Source: Ixodes scapularis
Taxonomy: Eukaryota; Arthropoda; Arachnida; Ixodida; Ixodidae
Direction: 5' to 3'
NCBI RefSeq assembly: GCF_016920785.2
Contig: NW_024609836.1
Span: 60,987,930 to 61,051,929 of the forward strand
Length of the DNA: 64,000 nt
Shown: piece after piece, positions 1 to 9,592 of the stretch
How the letters are laid out: each line of letters starts with the position of its first letter
How positions within the stretch are numbered: position 1 is the first letter of the stretch
Program-made: the position numbers and the translations under genes
Notes under the pieces: model-generated
Databases searched by the model: none
Told to the model about the DNA's origin: nothing
The model's input: only the letters and a program-made list of their open reading frames with translations

Positions 1-3000
1 TTCTTTCTCCAGCTGTGCAATATAATGACATAATTTTTTCAAAATACCAAACGCGTGACGAGATTAAAGTGCGCATTTAAACAGAAATTCCAATAACTTA
101 TAGAAATGTAATACCTAGACTGACATAAAATATACGATTATTTTAATTGGGGAGTACCTTTTTACCACCACTCCTGTGTACATTTGAAGGGGCTTCGGAT
201 TAATTTCCAACGTATGTATATTGCGAATGAAGCTACTAATAATAATATCGGCTTCAGACCTTTACCAGCTACAAAACAACCTATTCATTTTGTTAGCCTA
301 AACGAGGAACTTAAGAAGTACTATACTGAGTTGATATCGGTACGTTTTAATCGCACTGCTCTCTAGGCGCCTTAATAACGGACATTGAACTAAATTTGCT
401 TTTATTCAACATTGTATGAAAACTTGTAGTTTAGCTAGATATCCCTCAGTCGTCCAGGTCAAAATAAGCATAATGGTCAGTTCCATTTTCTGGCTATCTC
501 TAACAATAGCACAATGCGAGTTTAGCTTTGTTTTCAACGGGCGGCCGCTTCTATTGCCTGAGCACACGGACACACACACAAAAAAGAAGTCACAACCATA
601 CCGACGGTGACTCGTAGCCAATCACAAATGGTAATATAAAAAAAGTGCTTTCCACCGCTTGTCAGCGGCGTTTTATTAGACTGCTGTACTCTCGAGTGCG
701 CTGTAAAACGCGCGGCATTTATGTACGCAATGGTTCGTCAACACAAATCGCCTTCAATTAGAGGCGAAGTTTATCAAAGGCCTGCATCCAGCGTGCTTTA
801 TAACCTCTTAATGGCGCCACATGCCTAGTTCTCGATTAAATTTCACGCCACCATAAATAGCAAATTGGCACAGATAAAGAAGAACCTCTGGCTTCAACAT
901 ACCCTTTCCTTCATCTTGCTTCAGGTACCTCATATAGCGTTTTCTGTAAACGCGACCTTGCATACCATGGCCCCGGAATCTAAGTTGCTTTTATCAAACT
1001 CCCTTTTTGGAACTCGGAGTCAGTTGTAACGAAACTTTAGTCTTTGCTTGTGGCAAGGCTAGCGCCACTTTGTCCTGACATGCCCGTATTTTATGAAACC
1101 GGAGGTGGGAGCAAACGTTCGATCTTCAAATGCCGCAGTTCCGTGTCGCCCTTTGGATTGTTACGATTGAACGTCTTTCTCTGCGTAACCTACGACGACA
1201 CGGGCCGGAGTGACATAGAATAATTTGCGGGGAACAAAGAGAGCTTTAGAATTGAGCGGGAAACTGAAAATAAAAGAATCAGTAATAATTCCAGAAAAAA
1301 ACGCCAAAGGGCTGGCCGCACGAGTCAGTGTATGCGTCAGTTCTAACGTACGTTAAAACTCACAATCGTAAAAAAAAAAAGAAGAAAATTTACGGTTGTT
1401 GACAAAAAAAACATATCGCCAAGCAGCTCAGCATAATGTGGTGTGAGGTCCTGCGATGCATACACTCTTGCCTATCGAATTCGATTCTCACTGCCAGCCC
1501 CTTGCAATTTCATTACCCTCGTATGATGAACGTTCAAGAGTCCCAGGTTAGATTCGTGCTGCTCTGGAGTCCGATTATAGCTACGGTGAAATCCAGCGAG
1601 TTCTCCAGAGTTGATAGAACGCGGAGTCACAGATTGCATGTAAACAACCGATGATGCATTTTTGACCGGTTCGCCAGTTCACAATCGAATAGAGTGTTGG
1701 TGACGACGTCTCACCAACGTACAAGTATCGAGAAAGGTCTCGCTGCCTTGGATGTGCTTCCCTCTTAGTCATTTTTAATTCATCAGTCAATGCCAGTTTG
1801 TTTACGGGAGCAGAACAACTTGAGACGTGCAAACGAAGCGCGAGTTGTCAATGGCTTCGAACGTGAAAGAGCAAACAATCAAGTTTAGCCCGCGTAAGAT
1901 CCCATTTCGCCGCGGCTTTCGGTACGTAGCAGACGATCAACTTTTTCCCGCTCTGTTAGTGTATTACGTACGGCGTTTTCTTGATTTTGTTTTCGTCTGC
2001 GAATCTGCGAATGGCGCTTCGTAGGAGACTCGGAGCGTTCTTCGCTCGCGTTAGCAGATGAACCGTCAACGAACGCAGTATTCGCTGGCTCTGCGAAACG
2101 CAAATTTGATATCGCTTTCGCGGAACCAAAATCAGGGCCTGGGCACATTTAAGCTCTTCGATGTTTGCACTTTATTTGTAGTTAAGGACTAGGATAAGTT
2201 TCCGCTCTGTCATTTCTTGTACTTTTTATTTTGATATTTTGACGTCTACACGTAATATGACGAGAACTACTGCTCTGGTAATTAACAGGCGAGAGAGTGA
2301 CTAGCGGTTTTGGCGAGAGAAGACTAAAAATATAAATAAATTATTATATGTCCAGCTACGATCGAGTTTCACTGACACGTAGGTTGTCATAGACGAGTCC
2401 GCCAAACTTCCAAAGGGACGAATCGTGTGCCACAGAACACAAAACTTCGGAATCCCGGTCTCACGTCCATTACCAGGAATTAGTGGTAACTACCAAAAAG
2501 CTGCTGCAATCCGATGGAAACGAAACAATAAATAATAAATAGGAATATAATTTGTTGGCGGCCGACGGCCTTTATATTAAAGTTGGGAAAAATTTAGGTC
2601 CGTTGCCAACAAGGAAATTACCATTTATATTTTGCTGGTTCTTCATTCCTTGGAGGTTTTTAATATTTACGATAGAAAGTACAATCCTTATTATAACCGC
2701 ACGCTCTTAAATATCGGCTTTAAATGTCCAGGATTGAGTACGTCGCCTTTCTACGACTCAAAACTAAAAAAAAAAAGAACTAGGTTGTTTTTTATTGCAC
2801 CTTTTGCATTTGCTTTAGTGCTTCTGACATAGAGATGCCTATAGCTAGCTTTGCGCTCGTTCTGCGGATTTTTAATAAAAAAAGGCAGTGGACGTTTTTT
2901 TTATTGACTTTTGGTTAGTTAAAAATGCTCACAACGTTAAATTTTCCACCTGTATGAGGTGTATTAGGGCGTTTTCTGGACTTGCTGAAAAGCACAATCA

Positions 3001-4110
3001 ATTGTTTTGCTGTATTAGGTTTTGTTCATTAGAGCTCTAACGGTTACTTGGAAAACCTGTTTTGGTTTTCTTTCTGCTGTTACACTCGAACAACGGAATA
3101 TAATATTTGCCACTGTATCTTCTAAAAAGCTGCGATTGACCACATTGTTTTTGTTCTGGTACAGAACTCGAGAGACTATGAACATTGTGAGCATTGAAGC
3201 ATGACAAAATTTACAAACCAAGTGTCATCCTTTGCCCGTTTAAATTCCTTGTGGCAGATTTCCAGGAAGCGTCCATGAAGAGCGTTTACCAATGGCACAA
3301 CGTTTTCTTGGTAATCATATTTCCTTGGAAGTGGCTAGTAAAACGGCGATGATGTAAAACACAATATTCTAAATCGCGATATTTCAACCTCGCGTCCCTA
3401 CGGCGATTTATTTAGGCGGTAATTAATGGGAATGTACACACCCTTGTCTTCTAGGCGTTGTTGTAGATTGTTCGTTATTCCAGTGTAAAGAAATTTGTGC
3501 TGGCGTTGTTACACTATCGGGAACGGTTCGGGACAAGGTTGATCAGTTACATAAGAAAAAAATTACTTCTACGAACACAGAATCCAGGACGTGACCTCCC
3601 GTGAGATTTGTCAATAAAAAACAAAGTTGTCGCGTAGCTTTTTTCTCAAAGGTTACCCTTTTATTAGTTACAAACGACGCTGATGGCTTTCTATTCACAG
3701 CGGTTACTGCCCCAAAAATAGAATCACTCATTTTGCATTTGTGATAAGAATTAGTGCTTTGTAACTTTCTATATTATTTGAAGCAGTTACCTTACGAGAA
3801 GAAACCTGAAGCAAGAACAGACAATCAAGATAGTTATCAGGTTATGTCGTGGTTGCAATAGAACAGACTGTTATCGCCACCGTAACGAACACACTTCCTT
3901 CAAGTTTGTTTGACTTTTTAAATTTAGGTAATCAGTCGTTGCTTCAGTTACTTGCAATATAGCGCATAAGACGGGACCGACTTTACACTGTCAGCACCAC
4001 TGCCTAAGGTACGTCAGAAATTTAACATTAGCAGTAGTACTACACCAGAAAAAATCGCCCCTATTTACCAAGAGAACTGACTTCAAGCGTATCCCGGGCT
4101 AACGATCTTT
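1..4110. other. Unrecognised AT-rich region
   Basis: No gene, RNA or named repeat can be supported here. Open frames are all shorter than 90 codons, overlap on both strands and show no motif I recognise. A few A/T homopolymer runs and short CpG-containing patches occur. The stretch reads as ordinary intergenic or intronic sequence of a large animal genome. Confidence 0.6.
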
Positions 4111-4141
4111 CCGGAATATATATATATATATATTTCTATAT

Positions 4142-4189
4142 GCAGGGTGACGGTTTTTTACCTTCACCCTGCATCTTTCTCTCTCTCTG

Positions 4190-4231
<42 letters not shown>

Positions 4232-4356
4232 AAGTCAAAGATGCGCACTGTCGTTGTTACTAATTCGAAGTTTATTACGACGTTTCGAGCGGGGACCGCT
4301 CTTCATCTCCAGGCCATCGCGCCATCCTTATCTTAATAAAGTGCAACAACAACAAA

Positions 4357-4360
<4 letters not shown>
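4142..4360 (+). repeat. Dispersed repeat, left copy (inverted partner at 17310-17512)
   Basis: The segment runs from CAGGGTGACGG through a CT-rich microsatellite, a (TA)n tract, AAAGTCAAAGATGCG, and on to CTTATCTTAATAAAGTG and (CAA)n. The same order of blocks is found reverse-complemented at 17310-17512, with scattered substitutions. The left copy starts with its own small hairpin, CAGGGTGA paired with TCACCCTG at 4143-4171. The two copies bracket the gypsy element and the tDNA array. They could be two independent insertions of one family or the ends of a large foldback structure. Confidence 0.8.
4278..4311 (-). ncRNA. Degenerate hammerhead-ribozyme-like motif
   Basis: Read on the minus strand this contains GATGAAGAGC, a short loop, GCTCGAAACGTCG. 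That matches the hammerhead layout (core ...GATGA, extra A, stem II, GAAA, then C and GTC). The invariant C and U at the start of the CUGANGA box are replaced, since the sequence before GATGA is GA rather than CT. It is therefore probably inactive. Hammerhead variants with almost no stem III are known from Penelope-like retroelements; the assignment rests on motif order only. Confidence 0.4.

Positions 4361-4418
<58 letters not shown>
4361..4418. repeat. (TA)n microsatellite
   Basis: Uninterrupted TA dinucleotides separate the left dispersed repeat from the palindrome at 4420-4596. Short open frames encoding Tyr-Ile runs across it are artefacts. Confidence 0.95.
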
Positions 4419-4419
<1 letters not shown>

Positions 4420-4471
4420 CTGAGAAGAAAAAAACCCTTAGTGAAAAAGAGCAACGGACGATTTAATCTTC

Positions 4472-4502
4472 GACGTTTCGGCCGGAGTCCGGCCTTCGTC
4501 AG
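4472..4502 (-). ncRNA. Hammerhead-ribozyme-like motif (left arm)
   Basis: This is the exact reverse complement of the motif at 4511-4541 and has the same core boxes. Being head to head with it, a transcript of either strand through the palindrome would carry one sense motif and its complement, and could fold into a long hairpin instead of a ribozyme. Confidence 0.5.
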
Positions 4503-4510
4503 GAAGCTTC

Positions 4511-4541
4511 CTGACGAAGGCCGGACTCCGGCCGAAACGTC
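4511..4541 (+). ncRNA. Hammerhead-ribozyme-like motif, Penelope-associated type
   Basis: CTGACGA (4511-4517) fits the conserved CUGANGA box. It is followed by one extra A, a 6-bp stem II (GGCCGG 4519-4524, loop ACT, CCGGCC 4528-4533), GAAA (4534-4537), then C and the cleavage triplet GTC (4539-4541). Stem III is almost absent, which is the feature of the small hammerhead variants reported with Penelope-like elements, thought to cleave as dimers. No Penelope reverse transcriptase is visible nearby. Cleavage activity is inference. Confidence 0.5.
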
Positions 4542-4635
4542 GAAGATTAAATCATCCGTTGTTGCTGTTTTTCACTAAGGGTTTCTTTCTTCTCAGTTTT
4601 ATACCCACGCCTTCGGCCTCCCGCCGCCATGCCCG

Positions 4636-4667
<32 letters not shown>
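4636..4667. repeat. (TA)n microsatellite, gypsy target site
   Basis: The TA tract ends where the 5' LTR begins. The tetramer ATAT lies immediately before the 5' LTR (4664-4667) and immediately after the 3' LTR (10738-10741), so the element appears to have inserted into a TA microsatellite. In such sequence the duplication cannot be told from the repeat itself. Confidence 0.85.
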
Positions 4668-4670
<3 letters not shown>

Positions 4671-4859
4671 GGGATTTGCGGCCTATCATCGGGCAAAAGA
4701 ACCTGTGCTCCGCGCCCGGCGCGCAACGTGCGCGCGAGCCACGCTCGAGGCTCGGGGGGCTGGGCAGTCGGTTGGCTGCCGCCAGACAGTAAAGGTGTGT
4801 TCTATGAGATCTGCCTCGTTGGTCCTTCTTGCGGGTGAGCAGTAGCACCGAACCCTACA
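4668..4859 (+). repeat. 5' LTR of Ty3/gypsy element
   Basis: The 192-bp repeat starts TGTGGGATTTGC and ends GAACCCTACA, and is matched base for base by 10546-10737. It is GC-rich in the middle. I see no clear TATA box; transcription start and polyadenylation signals cannot be placed with confidence. Confidence 0.95.
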
Positions 4860-4864
4860 TTATT

Positions 4865-4882
4865 TGGCGCTCCACGCGAGGC
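4865..4882 (+). promoter_or_regulatory. Putative primer-binding site (tRNA-Lys-like)
   Basis: TGGCGCTCCACGCGAGGC begins five bases after the LTR with the TGG that pairs with the CCA end of a tRNA primer. It resembles the tRNA-Lys type site used by several retroelements, with about 14 of 18 positions the same by my recollection of that site. The exact primer tRNA of this host is not established. Confidence 0.6.
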
Positions 4883-5142
4883 CTACTGCTCGCCCGCGGG
4901 TTGGACCGCAGGCTTTTAGCCCGTTTTAGGCGTGTTCGCCCGGTTTTCTCGCTTTCGCCATCCCCGATAGGCCTACGTGGTCGTTCGACTAGGCTTCGGC
5001 CACCGGACGCCATCTTTGCCATCGGGGCTTGGCCGTTGTGAATAGTGTGCATATTGTAGTATATTGCGTGTTTTTCCGTTCTTTTGTGTTTCGTTTTGTT
5101 CTGTTTTTTCTGTTTGCTTGTTTTTCTGCGGTTGCTACTGCG
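4883..5142 (+). other. Gypsy 5' leader
   Basis: This is untranslated leader between the primer-binding site and the first gag ATG. It contains a T-rich stretch (about 5070-5135). The gag frame is open upstream of the ATG from a TTG at 5029, but no ATG lies in that extension, so 5143 was chosen as start. Confidence 0.7.
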
Positions 5143-6261
5143 ATGCAGACCCGCCATAGAGCCGCCGCAGACCAAGGCGAGACCGGAGAGGGGCCTGACC
5201 CGACGTCCGTGGACCTGATGGCTCGGGTGGCCAACCTGTGCGACACAGTCGCGCAACGCCTGGTCCTGGCTGACCACGGACCCCAAGGGCAAGGGCCACG
5301 ACCCCAAGTGCCGGTCCCGTTGTACACGGGCTACGACGACCGGAAGTCCGTGGCCGACTTCCTGGCCGAGCTGGCGGCCTATAAGCTCGCCACGGGAGCC
5401 TCGGACGAGTACGTCCTTGCGCGGGTTCTCCCCGTGGCGTTCCAGGCGAGCGCCGCGCGCTGGTGGCGCATCGTGGCCCCTTTCCTCACCTGGGAAGACT
5501 TTCGGCGGAAGTTTCAAGATGAGTTTCTTCCACCTGGGTACCAGTCTCGAGTCCAGCGAGAACTGGAGCGCCGGACCCAGCACCCGGACGAGACCCTCGT
5601 CGAATATGTACGGGCGATGCAGGAGCTCTATGAAAGAGCCTGCCCAACGACGTCGGAGTCGGACAGGGTTGCTCGGGTGATGCAGCAGAGCCACCCAAGA
5701 TTCCGGCCCTACCTGCATGGCCGCACGTATTCCACCCTGGAGCAACTGGCCCGGGACGCTCACGGCATACAAGAGACGCTCCTGGCCGAGCTGCAGTATC
5801 GGCCCCCGCCACCGCCTGAAGAAGCTCTTGAGCCGTCCTGTGCCTGGCGAGCTCCCGAGCCCAGAAGAGGTCCGACTCAGCGCCAAACCCTGGATGGCGC
5901 GGTCTGTCCCCCCCGTGCGCTGGACTCCTACGCCTTCGGGCAATGGGAGCGCGGGAGACCACTCGATGGTTCGGACCCCCGGCTACGTGCCCGGCCGGCT
6001 GGATCGAGACTACGGCAGGGTGAAAGCCGTTTAAGGTCCTTCCCCCGCAATGCCAACCGGGGCGCCGATCGCTGGTCCAACGAGGGACACCAAGAAGGGC
6101 CGCAACGACAAGCGCAAGCAAGCCCGACGCACGGCCCTGACCGGCGCAACTCGGTGCGGTGCTTCGGCTGCGGTCGCCATGGCCACTTCCGGCGTGACTG
6201 CCCCGACCTACTGCGCAACAGCAATGCAGCCTCGGGAAACGAGTACGGCCGGTGGCGTTGA
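5143..6261 (+). CDS. Gag polyprotein of Ty3/gypsy element
   Basis: This 372-residue frame starts at the first ATG (5143). It encodes the structural protein that packages element RNA into cytoplasmic virus-like particles. The central part (about residues 65-210) has the look of the retrotransposon gag (capsid) family: tryptophan pairs such as RWWR, and the FLPPGYQ segment. The C-terminal half is rich in Arg, Pro and Gly. A CCHC zinc knuckle (C-X2-C-X4-H-X4-C, about residues 340-353) binds nucleic acid. The frame ends 19 bases after a slippery heptamer, so a fraction of ribosomes should continue into pol. It has no internal stop and looks intact. Confidence 0.9.
   Translation: MQTRHRAAADQGETGEGPDPTSVDLMARVANLCDTVAQRLVLADHGPQGQGPRPQVPVPLYTGYDDRKSVADFLAELAAYKLATGASDEYVLARVLPVAFQASAARWWRIVAPFLTWEDFRRKFQDEFLPPGYQSRVQRELERRTQHPDETLVEYVRAMQELYERACPTTSESDRVARVMQQSHPRFRPYLHGRTYSTLEQLARDAHGIQETLLAELQYRPPPPPEEALEPSCAWRAPEPRRGPTQRQTLDGAVCPPRALDSYAFGQWERGRPLDGSDPRLRARPAGSRLRQGESRLRSFPRNANRGADRWSNEGHQEGPQRQAQASPTHGPDRRNSVRCFGCGRHGHFRRDCPDLLRNSNAASGNEYGRWR
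6234..6240 (+). promoter_or_regulatory. -1 ribosomal frameshift slippery heptamer GGGAAAC
   Basis: G GGA AAC is read in the gag frame exactly as the canonical X XXY YYZ pattern requires. Slipping back one base puts ribosomes in the pol frame, which is open from this point (CGA, GTA, CGG...). The same heptamer is used at gag-pro junctions of some primate betaretroviruses. The gag stop follows at 6259-6261. Confidence 0.85.
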
Positions 6262-8558
6262 CCCCTGAACGCCTGCCGGCCGCGATGACCATGGACAACT
6301 CGGCAAAACTTCCATCGGTATGTCGAATTCAGCCTGACCTTGAGCTAATTGAGCCTCGTATGACAGTTACAGTGCTCGGAATAGCTGTGGCAGCGCTGAT
6401 TGATACCGGTGCGAGTCTGTCGCTTATTGGGGACTACCTGATTGAACGGTGCAAAGAGCAGAAAGCCAACCTGCGCGAGACTAACGTGCGCTTACAGCTA
6501 GCGTCAGGACCAGAAATGCTCGCGAGTCAAGCCGTGAGGTTACAGATCGGGTTTAACGAGAAAAAACGCCGTCAGCGTTTCGTTTGCTTACCTGGTCTCA
6601 CGGTACCGATTATTTTGGGGCGAGATTTCATTTTCGGGGAGAACCTGGTTCTTGACTTTCCGAACAAAGGCTACCGATTAGGTAGTGACTCGAAACTGAT
6701 CCCATTTACCAGACGAGAGGATTGTGTCGTCAGTGTCGATAACGTTGGCGTTAGAACGCCTGCTTTGCGACTCCCATGTGCGGTAAGCGATTCTTTGCAG
6801 AAGTGTCCTGCTACGGACCAGCAAAAGCGGCGTCTCCAAAGACTCCTTGAGGAGTTTTCGCCGATGTTCACGGAGAACCCCGGCAGAACCGGTGTCCTAA
6901 AGCATTCAATTGACACCGGGAATACACGGCCTCTACGCTGCAACCCTCGACCTATCAGCGTACACAAGCGAGCCCTGCTGGACAAGGCGCTCCAAGAGAT
7001 GATCGACACGGGTGCAGTACGTGAGTCACAGAGCCCTTGGGCCTTCCCGATCGTCCTTGCCCCCAAGAAGGATGGAACGGCTCGGCTTTGCGTCGACTAT
7101 CGGCGCCTGAATGCGGTAACCGTTCGTGACGCGTACCCGTACCCCTCGATTGAGTCGATCATGTACAACTTGGGAAACGCGAGTTTTTTCACGACTCTTG
7201 ACTGCAGTCGCGGTTTCCTCCAGATAGAGGTCGAACCCGCTGACATTGTGAAAACAGCATTCACATGCTACAGAGGGTTGTACGAGTTTGTGCGCATGCC
7301 TTTCGGCTTGAGCAACTCTCCTGCCACATTCCAGCGTCTTATGGACATTGTGCTTGGAGACGCACGGCACAACTACGCCATGGCATATATGGATGACGTA
7401 GTCTTTTCACGCACGTTTGAAGAACATCTTGTGCACCTTCGGACTATACTTGAGCGCATGCAGAATGCTGGTTTGACAGTTCACCCGGGAAAAATGCAAC
7501 TGGCAACATCTAAGATTAACCTACTCGGTTTTGTAATCGACGATGGATCGCTTCGCCCTAATGAGGACAAGCTGAGGGCCATAACTGAGTTTCCTCCCCC
7601 ACATGATGCAAAGAGTTTGCAAAGATTTCTTGGCATGGTTGGATTTTACCGCCAGTTTATTCCCCACTGTGCAGAGATAACGCGGCCTCTGAACGAACTG
7701 CTGCGCAAAGGCGTCAAGTGGCGTTGGACGGAGGCACAGCAAAATGCTTTCCTTCAACTGTCCAGAGCTATTGCTGAGACAGCATCTTTGAAGCTCCCAG
7801 ACCTCAACCGTCCGTTTGTGCTGCAAACCGATGCGAGCGGCTACGGTTTAGGTGCTGTGCTGCTTCAAGACTTTCATGGTGTCTTACGACCCGTAGCGTT
7901 TGCTAGCCATACGTTGACAGCAGCTCAGCGGAATTACAACGTTTGCGAGCATGAGTGCCTAGCCATCATATTCGCCCTGCAGAAATTCAACATGTATCTT
8001 GATGGCGCGCGCTTTGTGATCCAGTCGGATAATGCCGCCTTGTCTTGGCTTCAGCGGCTGGAAAATCCGGCAGGACGATTAGCACGCTGGGCACTAACGC
8101 TTCAAAAATATGACTACACTATTGTGCACAAACCAGGCTCACAAAACAAAGTTGCAGACGCTTTGTCGCGCGCTCCGCTCGGCGAAGAGCGCGTGCTCGA
8201 GGATGCCAATGTTGTGGCTGCGATAGATGCTGGCTCGCGCTGGGGTACTTTGATTAGCCGAGATGAGCTTCGTGCTGCACAGCAGAACGATGGACTTTGT
8301 CGCAGGGTCTCTGAGTGGTTATCTTCACGTGACCGACGTGGCAACAGAGACGCTGACATGGGTTTTGACTCGTACTTGCTGGCCGAAGACGGTCTGCTTC
8401 TCCGGTACATACCTCAGATCGACGACGAGGAGGGTGGCTCCACAGACACTCCATTTCGAGCCGTGATACCTCGCCGACTTCGCACGTCCTTCATTAGATA
8501 CTACCATGACTCTGCTTTGGCTGGTCACAGTAGTGGCTGCAAGACTTTTGAAAGTTAA
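6240..8558 (+). CDS. Pol, part 1: protease, reverse transcriptase, RNase H, start of integrase
   Basis: The frame is -1 to gag and is entered at the slippery site. Residue numbers count from the GTG at 6252. An aspartic protease has DTGA at about 51-54 and ILGRDF at 121-126. The reverse transcriptase (about 215-440) has LDCSRGF and the catalytic YMDD at 379-382. RNase H follows with TDAS (Asp 527), the EHE segment near 566-568, QSDN (Asp 593) and VADALSR (Asp 636). The frame then runs into the integrase zinc-binding domain, where the two histidines (about 752 and 759) are present. It stops at 8556-8558 before the two cysteines, because of a frameshift near 8549. The catalytic residues up to that point all look intact. 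Confidence 0.92.
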   Translation, partial: RVRPVALTPERLPAAMTMDNSAKLPSVCRIQPDLELIEPRMTVTVLGIAVAALIDTGASLSLIGDYLIERCKEQKANLRETNVRLQLASGPEMLASQAVRLQIGFNEKKRRQRFVCLPGLTVPIILGRDFIFGENLVLDFPNKGYRLGSDSKLIPFTRREDCVVSVDNVGVRTPALRLPCAVSDSLQKCPATDQQKRRLQRLLEEFSPMFTENPGRTGVLKHSIDTGNTRPLRCNPRPISVHKRALLDKALQEMIDTGAVRESQSPWAFPIVLAPKKDGTARLCVDYRRLNAVTVRDAYPYPSIESIMYNLGNASFFTTLDCSRGFLQIEVEPADIVKTAFTCYRGLYEFVRMPFGLSNSPATFQRLMDIVLGDARHNYAMAYMDDVVFSRTFEEHLVHLRTILERMQNAGLTVHPGKMQLATSKINLLGFVIDDGSLRPNEDKLRAITEFPPPHDAKSLQRFLGMVGFYRQFIPHCAEITRPLNELLRKGVKWRWTEAQQNAFLQLSRAIAETASLKLPDLNRPFVLQTDASGYGLGAVLLQDFHGVLRPVAFASHTLTAAQRNYNVCEHECLAIIFALQKFNMYLDGARFVIQSDNAALSWLQRLENPAGRLARWALTLQKYDYTIVHKPGSQNKVADALSRAPLGEERVLEDANVVAAIDAGSRWGTLISRDELRAAQQNDGLCRRVSEWLSSRDRRGNRDADMGFDSYLLAEDGLLLRYIPQIDDEEGGSTDTPFRAVIPRRLRTSFIRYYHDSALAGHSSGCKTFES
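6247..6281 (+). promoter_or_regulatory. Frameshift-stimulating stem-loop
   Basis: Six bases after the heptamer, GGCCGG (6247-6252) pairs with CCGGCC (6276-6281), and GGCGTT (6254-6259) pairs with AACGCC (6268-6273). A 1x2 internal loop separates the two stems, and the apical loop is 8 nt (6260-6267). Twelve GC-rich pairs at this spacing are what stimulates -1 frameshifting. The stem includes the first base of the gag stop codon (6259-6261), with the rest in the apical loop. Confidence 0.8.
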
Positions 8559-9592
8559 GCCGTACTGCAACTTGGCCAGGAATTCGTCAGGACGTGCTCA
8601 GGTACGCTCGTTCATGCCCGGTTTGTCAGAAAGCCAAACCGCGCGGTGGTCAGCCCCCTGGTCTCATGCAGCCAGTCGTGAGTCGATCCCCATGGGAATG
8701 CGTTGCTGTCGACGTCATGGGCCCTTTCCCACGCAGTCCGCGTGGCAACCAGTACTTGTTGGTTGTCACGGATCACTTTAGCAAGTGGGTGGAGCTATTT
8801 GCATTACGGTCGCTGACGTCCAAAAGAATCTGGTCGTGTCTGATGGAGACGTTCACACGCTTCGGATTTCCGGCGAAATTGATTAGCGACAACGCTACTT
8901 ACTTTGCCAGCAAAGTGTTCCGAGACTCATGTGCCGTATTGGGCATACAACACAAGCGGACGTCTCCCTATCACCCACAGGCAAACATCACAGAGCGGGT
9001 GAACCGAAACCTGAAATCAATGTTAATAGCTCACACCGAACGTCACCCTGACTGGGACGCAAAGCTCCCAGAGCTCGCGTTCGCAACTCGCACAACCGTT
9101 AACCGGTCCACAGGTTTTACGCCAGCTTGCCTTAATTTCGGAAAAGAGCTGACTTTCCCGCTGGAAAACACTTGCACGACCAACAACCGTGGCGCTGCTC
9201 GCTCATACGGTCAGTTCGCAGGAAGCCTACGACGCAGACTCAGGGACATCGTTCGTGATGCCCGGGAGAGCTTGGACGCCGCACGGCTTCAGCAGGCTGA
9301 GCAGTACAATCGTGGCCACCGGGACGTGCAATTCGAAGTTGGAGATCTTGTACTCCGGCGGACACACCCACTTAGTGACGCCTCCAGAGGTTTCACAGCT
9401 TCCCTGGCAAACAGGTGGGATGGTCCGTATCGAGTGCGAAACAAGGTCTCACGCCTCACGTACACGCTCGTTCATTGTGAGTCCGGACGACTCGCTGGAC
9501 CCGTTCATGTCACCAACCTCAAACGGTATTATGAATCGGATGACGAAGTTCTCTCGCAGGTGGAGAGTGATGCCGATCCGGGTTATAATTAA
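8552..9592 (+). CDS. Pol, part 2: integrase (frameshifted from part 1)
   Basis: The frame opens just after a TGA at 8549-8551 and carries on the integrase that part 1 breaks off. Residue numbers count from the GTG at 8594. The CPVC pair completes the HHCC zinc finger. The DDE core has Asp in VAVDVMG (about 40), Asp in ISDNATYF (about 99) and Glu in NITERVNR (about 134). A basic C-terminal part holds a GPY module (RWDGPYRV). The stop is at 9590-9592. Because part 1 and part 2 are in different frames over a few bases with no slippery motif, I read this as a damaging indel rather than programmed recoding; a base-calling error is also possible. Confidence 0.88.
   Translation, partial: KLSRTATWPGIRQDVLRYARSCPVCQKAKPRGGQPPGLMQPVVSRSPWECVAVDVMGPFPRSPRGNQYLLVVTDHFSKWVELFALRSLTSKRIWSCLMETFTRFGFPAKLISDNATYFASKVFRDSCAVLGIQHKRTSPYHPQANITERVNRNLKSMLIAHTERHPDWDAKLPELAFATRTTVNRSTGFTPACLNFGKELTFPLENTCTTNNRGAARSYGQFAGSLRRRLRDIVRDARESLDAARLQQAEQYNRGHRDVQFEVGDLVLRRTHPLSDASRGFTASLANRWDGPYRVRNKVSRLTYTLVHCESGRLAGPVHVTNLKRYYESDDEVLSQVESDADPGYN

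Larger units (their letters stand above)
4420..4596. repeat. Near-perfect 177-bp palindrome
   Basis: The sequence is an inverted repeat centred on AAGCTT (4504-4509). The inner 94 bp (4460-4553) are perfectly self-complementary with no spacer. The outer arms to CTGAGAAG / CTTCTCAG carry only a few mismatches and indels. Each inner arm holds one hammerhead-like motif, on opposite strands. It sits between two (TA)n tracts, directly upstream of the gypsy insertion. Confidence 0.9.

Noticed and set aside
184..366. Possible exon encoding about 60 residues
   Set aside because: No similarity recognised, and no clear splice sites or start codon.
4254..4466. Frames with long Tyr-Ile runs (also at 4559-4848 and 58195-58527)
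   Set aside because: Translations of (TA)n microsatellites.
4855..5943. 362-codon open frame on the minus strand
   Set aside because: It lies antisense to the gypsy leader and gag, has no domain, and is explained by the GC-rich codon use of gag.
5486..6298. 270-codon minus-strand frame
   Set aside because: Shadow of gag; low-complexity Arg/Gly/Ala composition and no motif.
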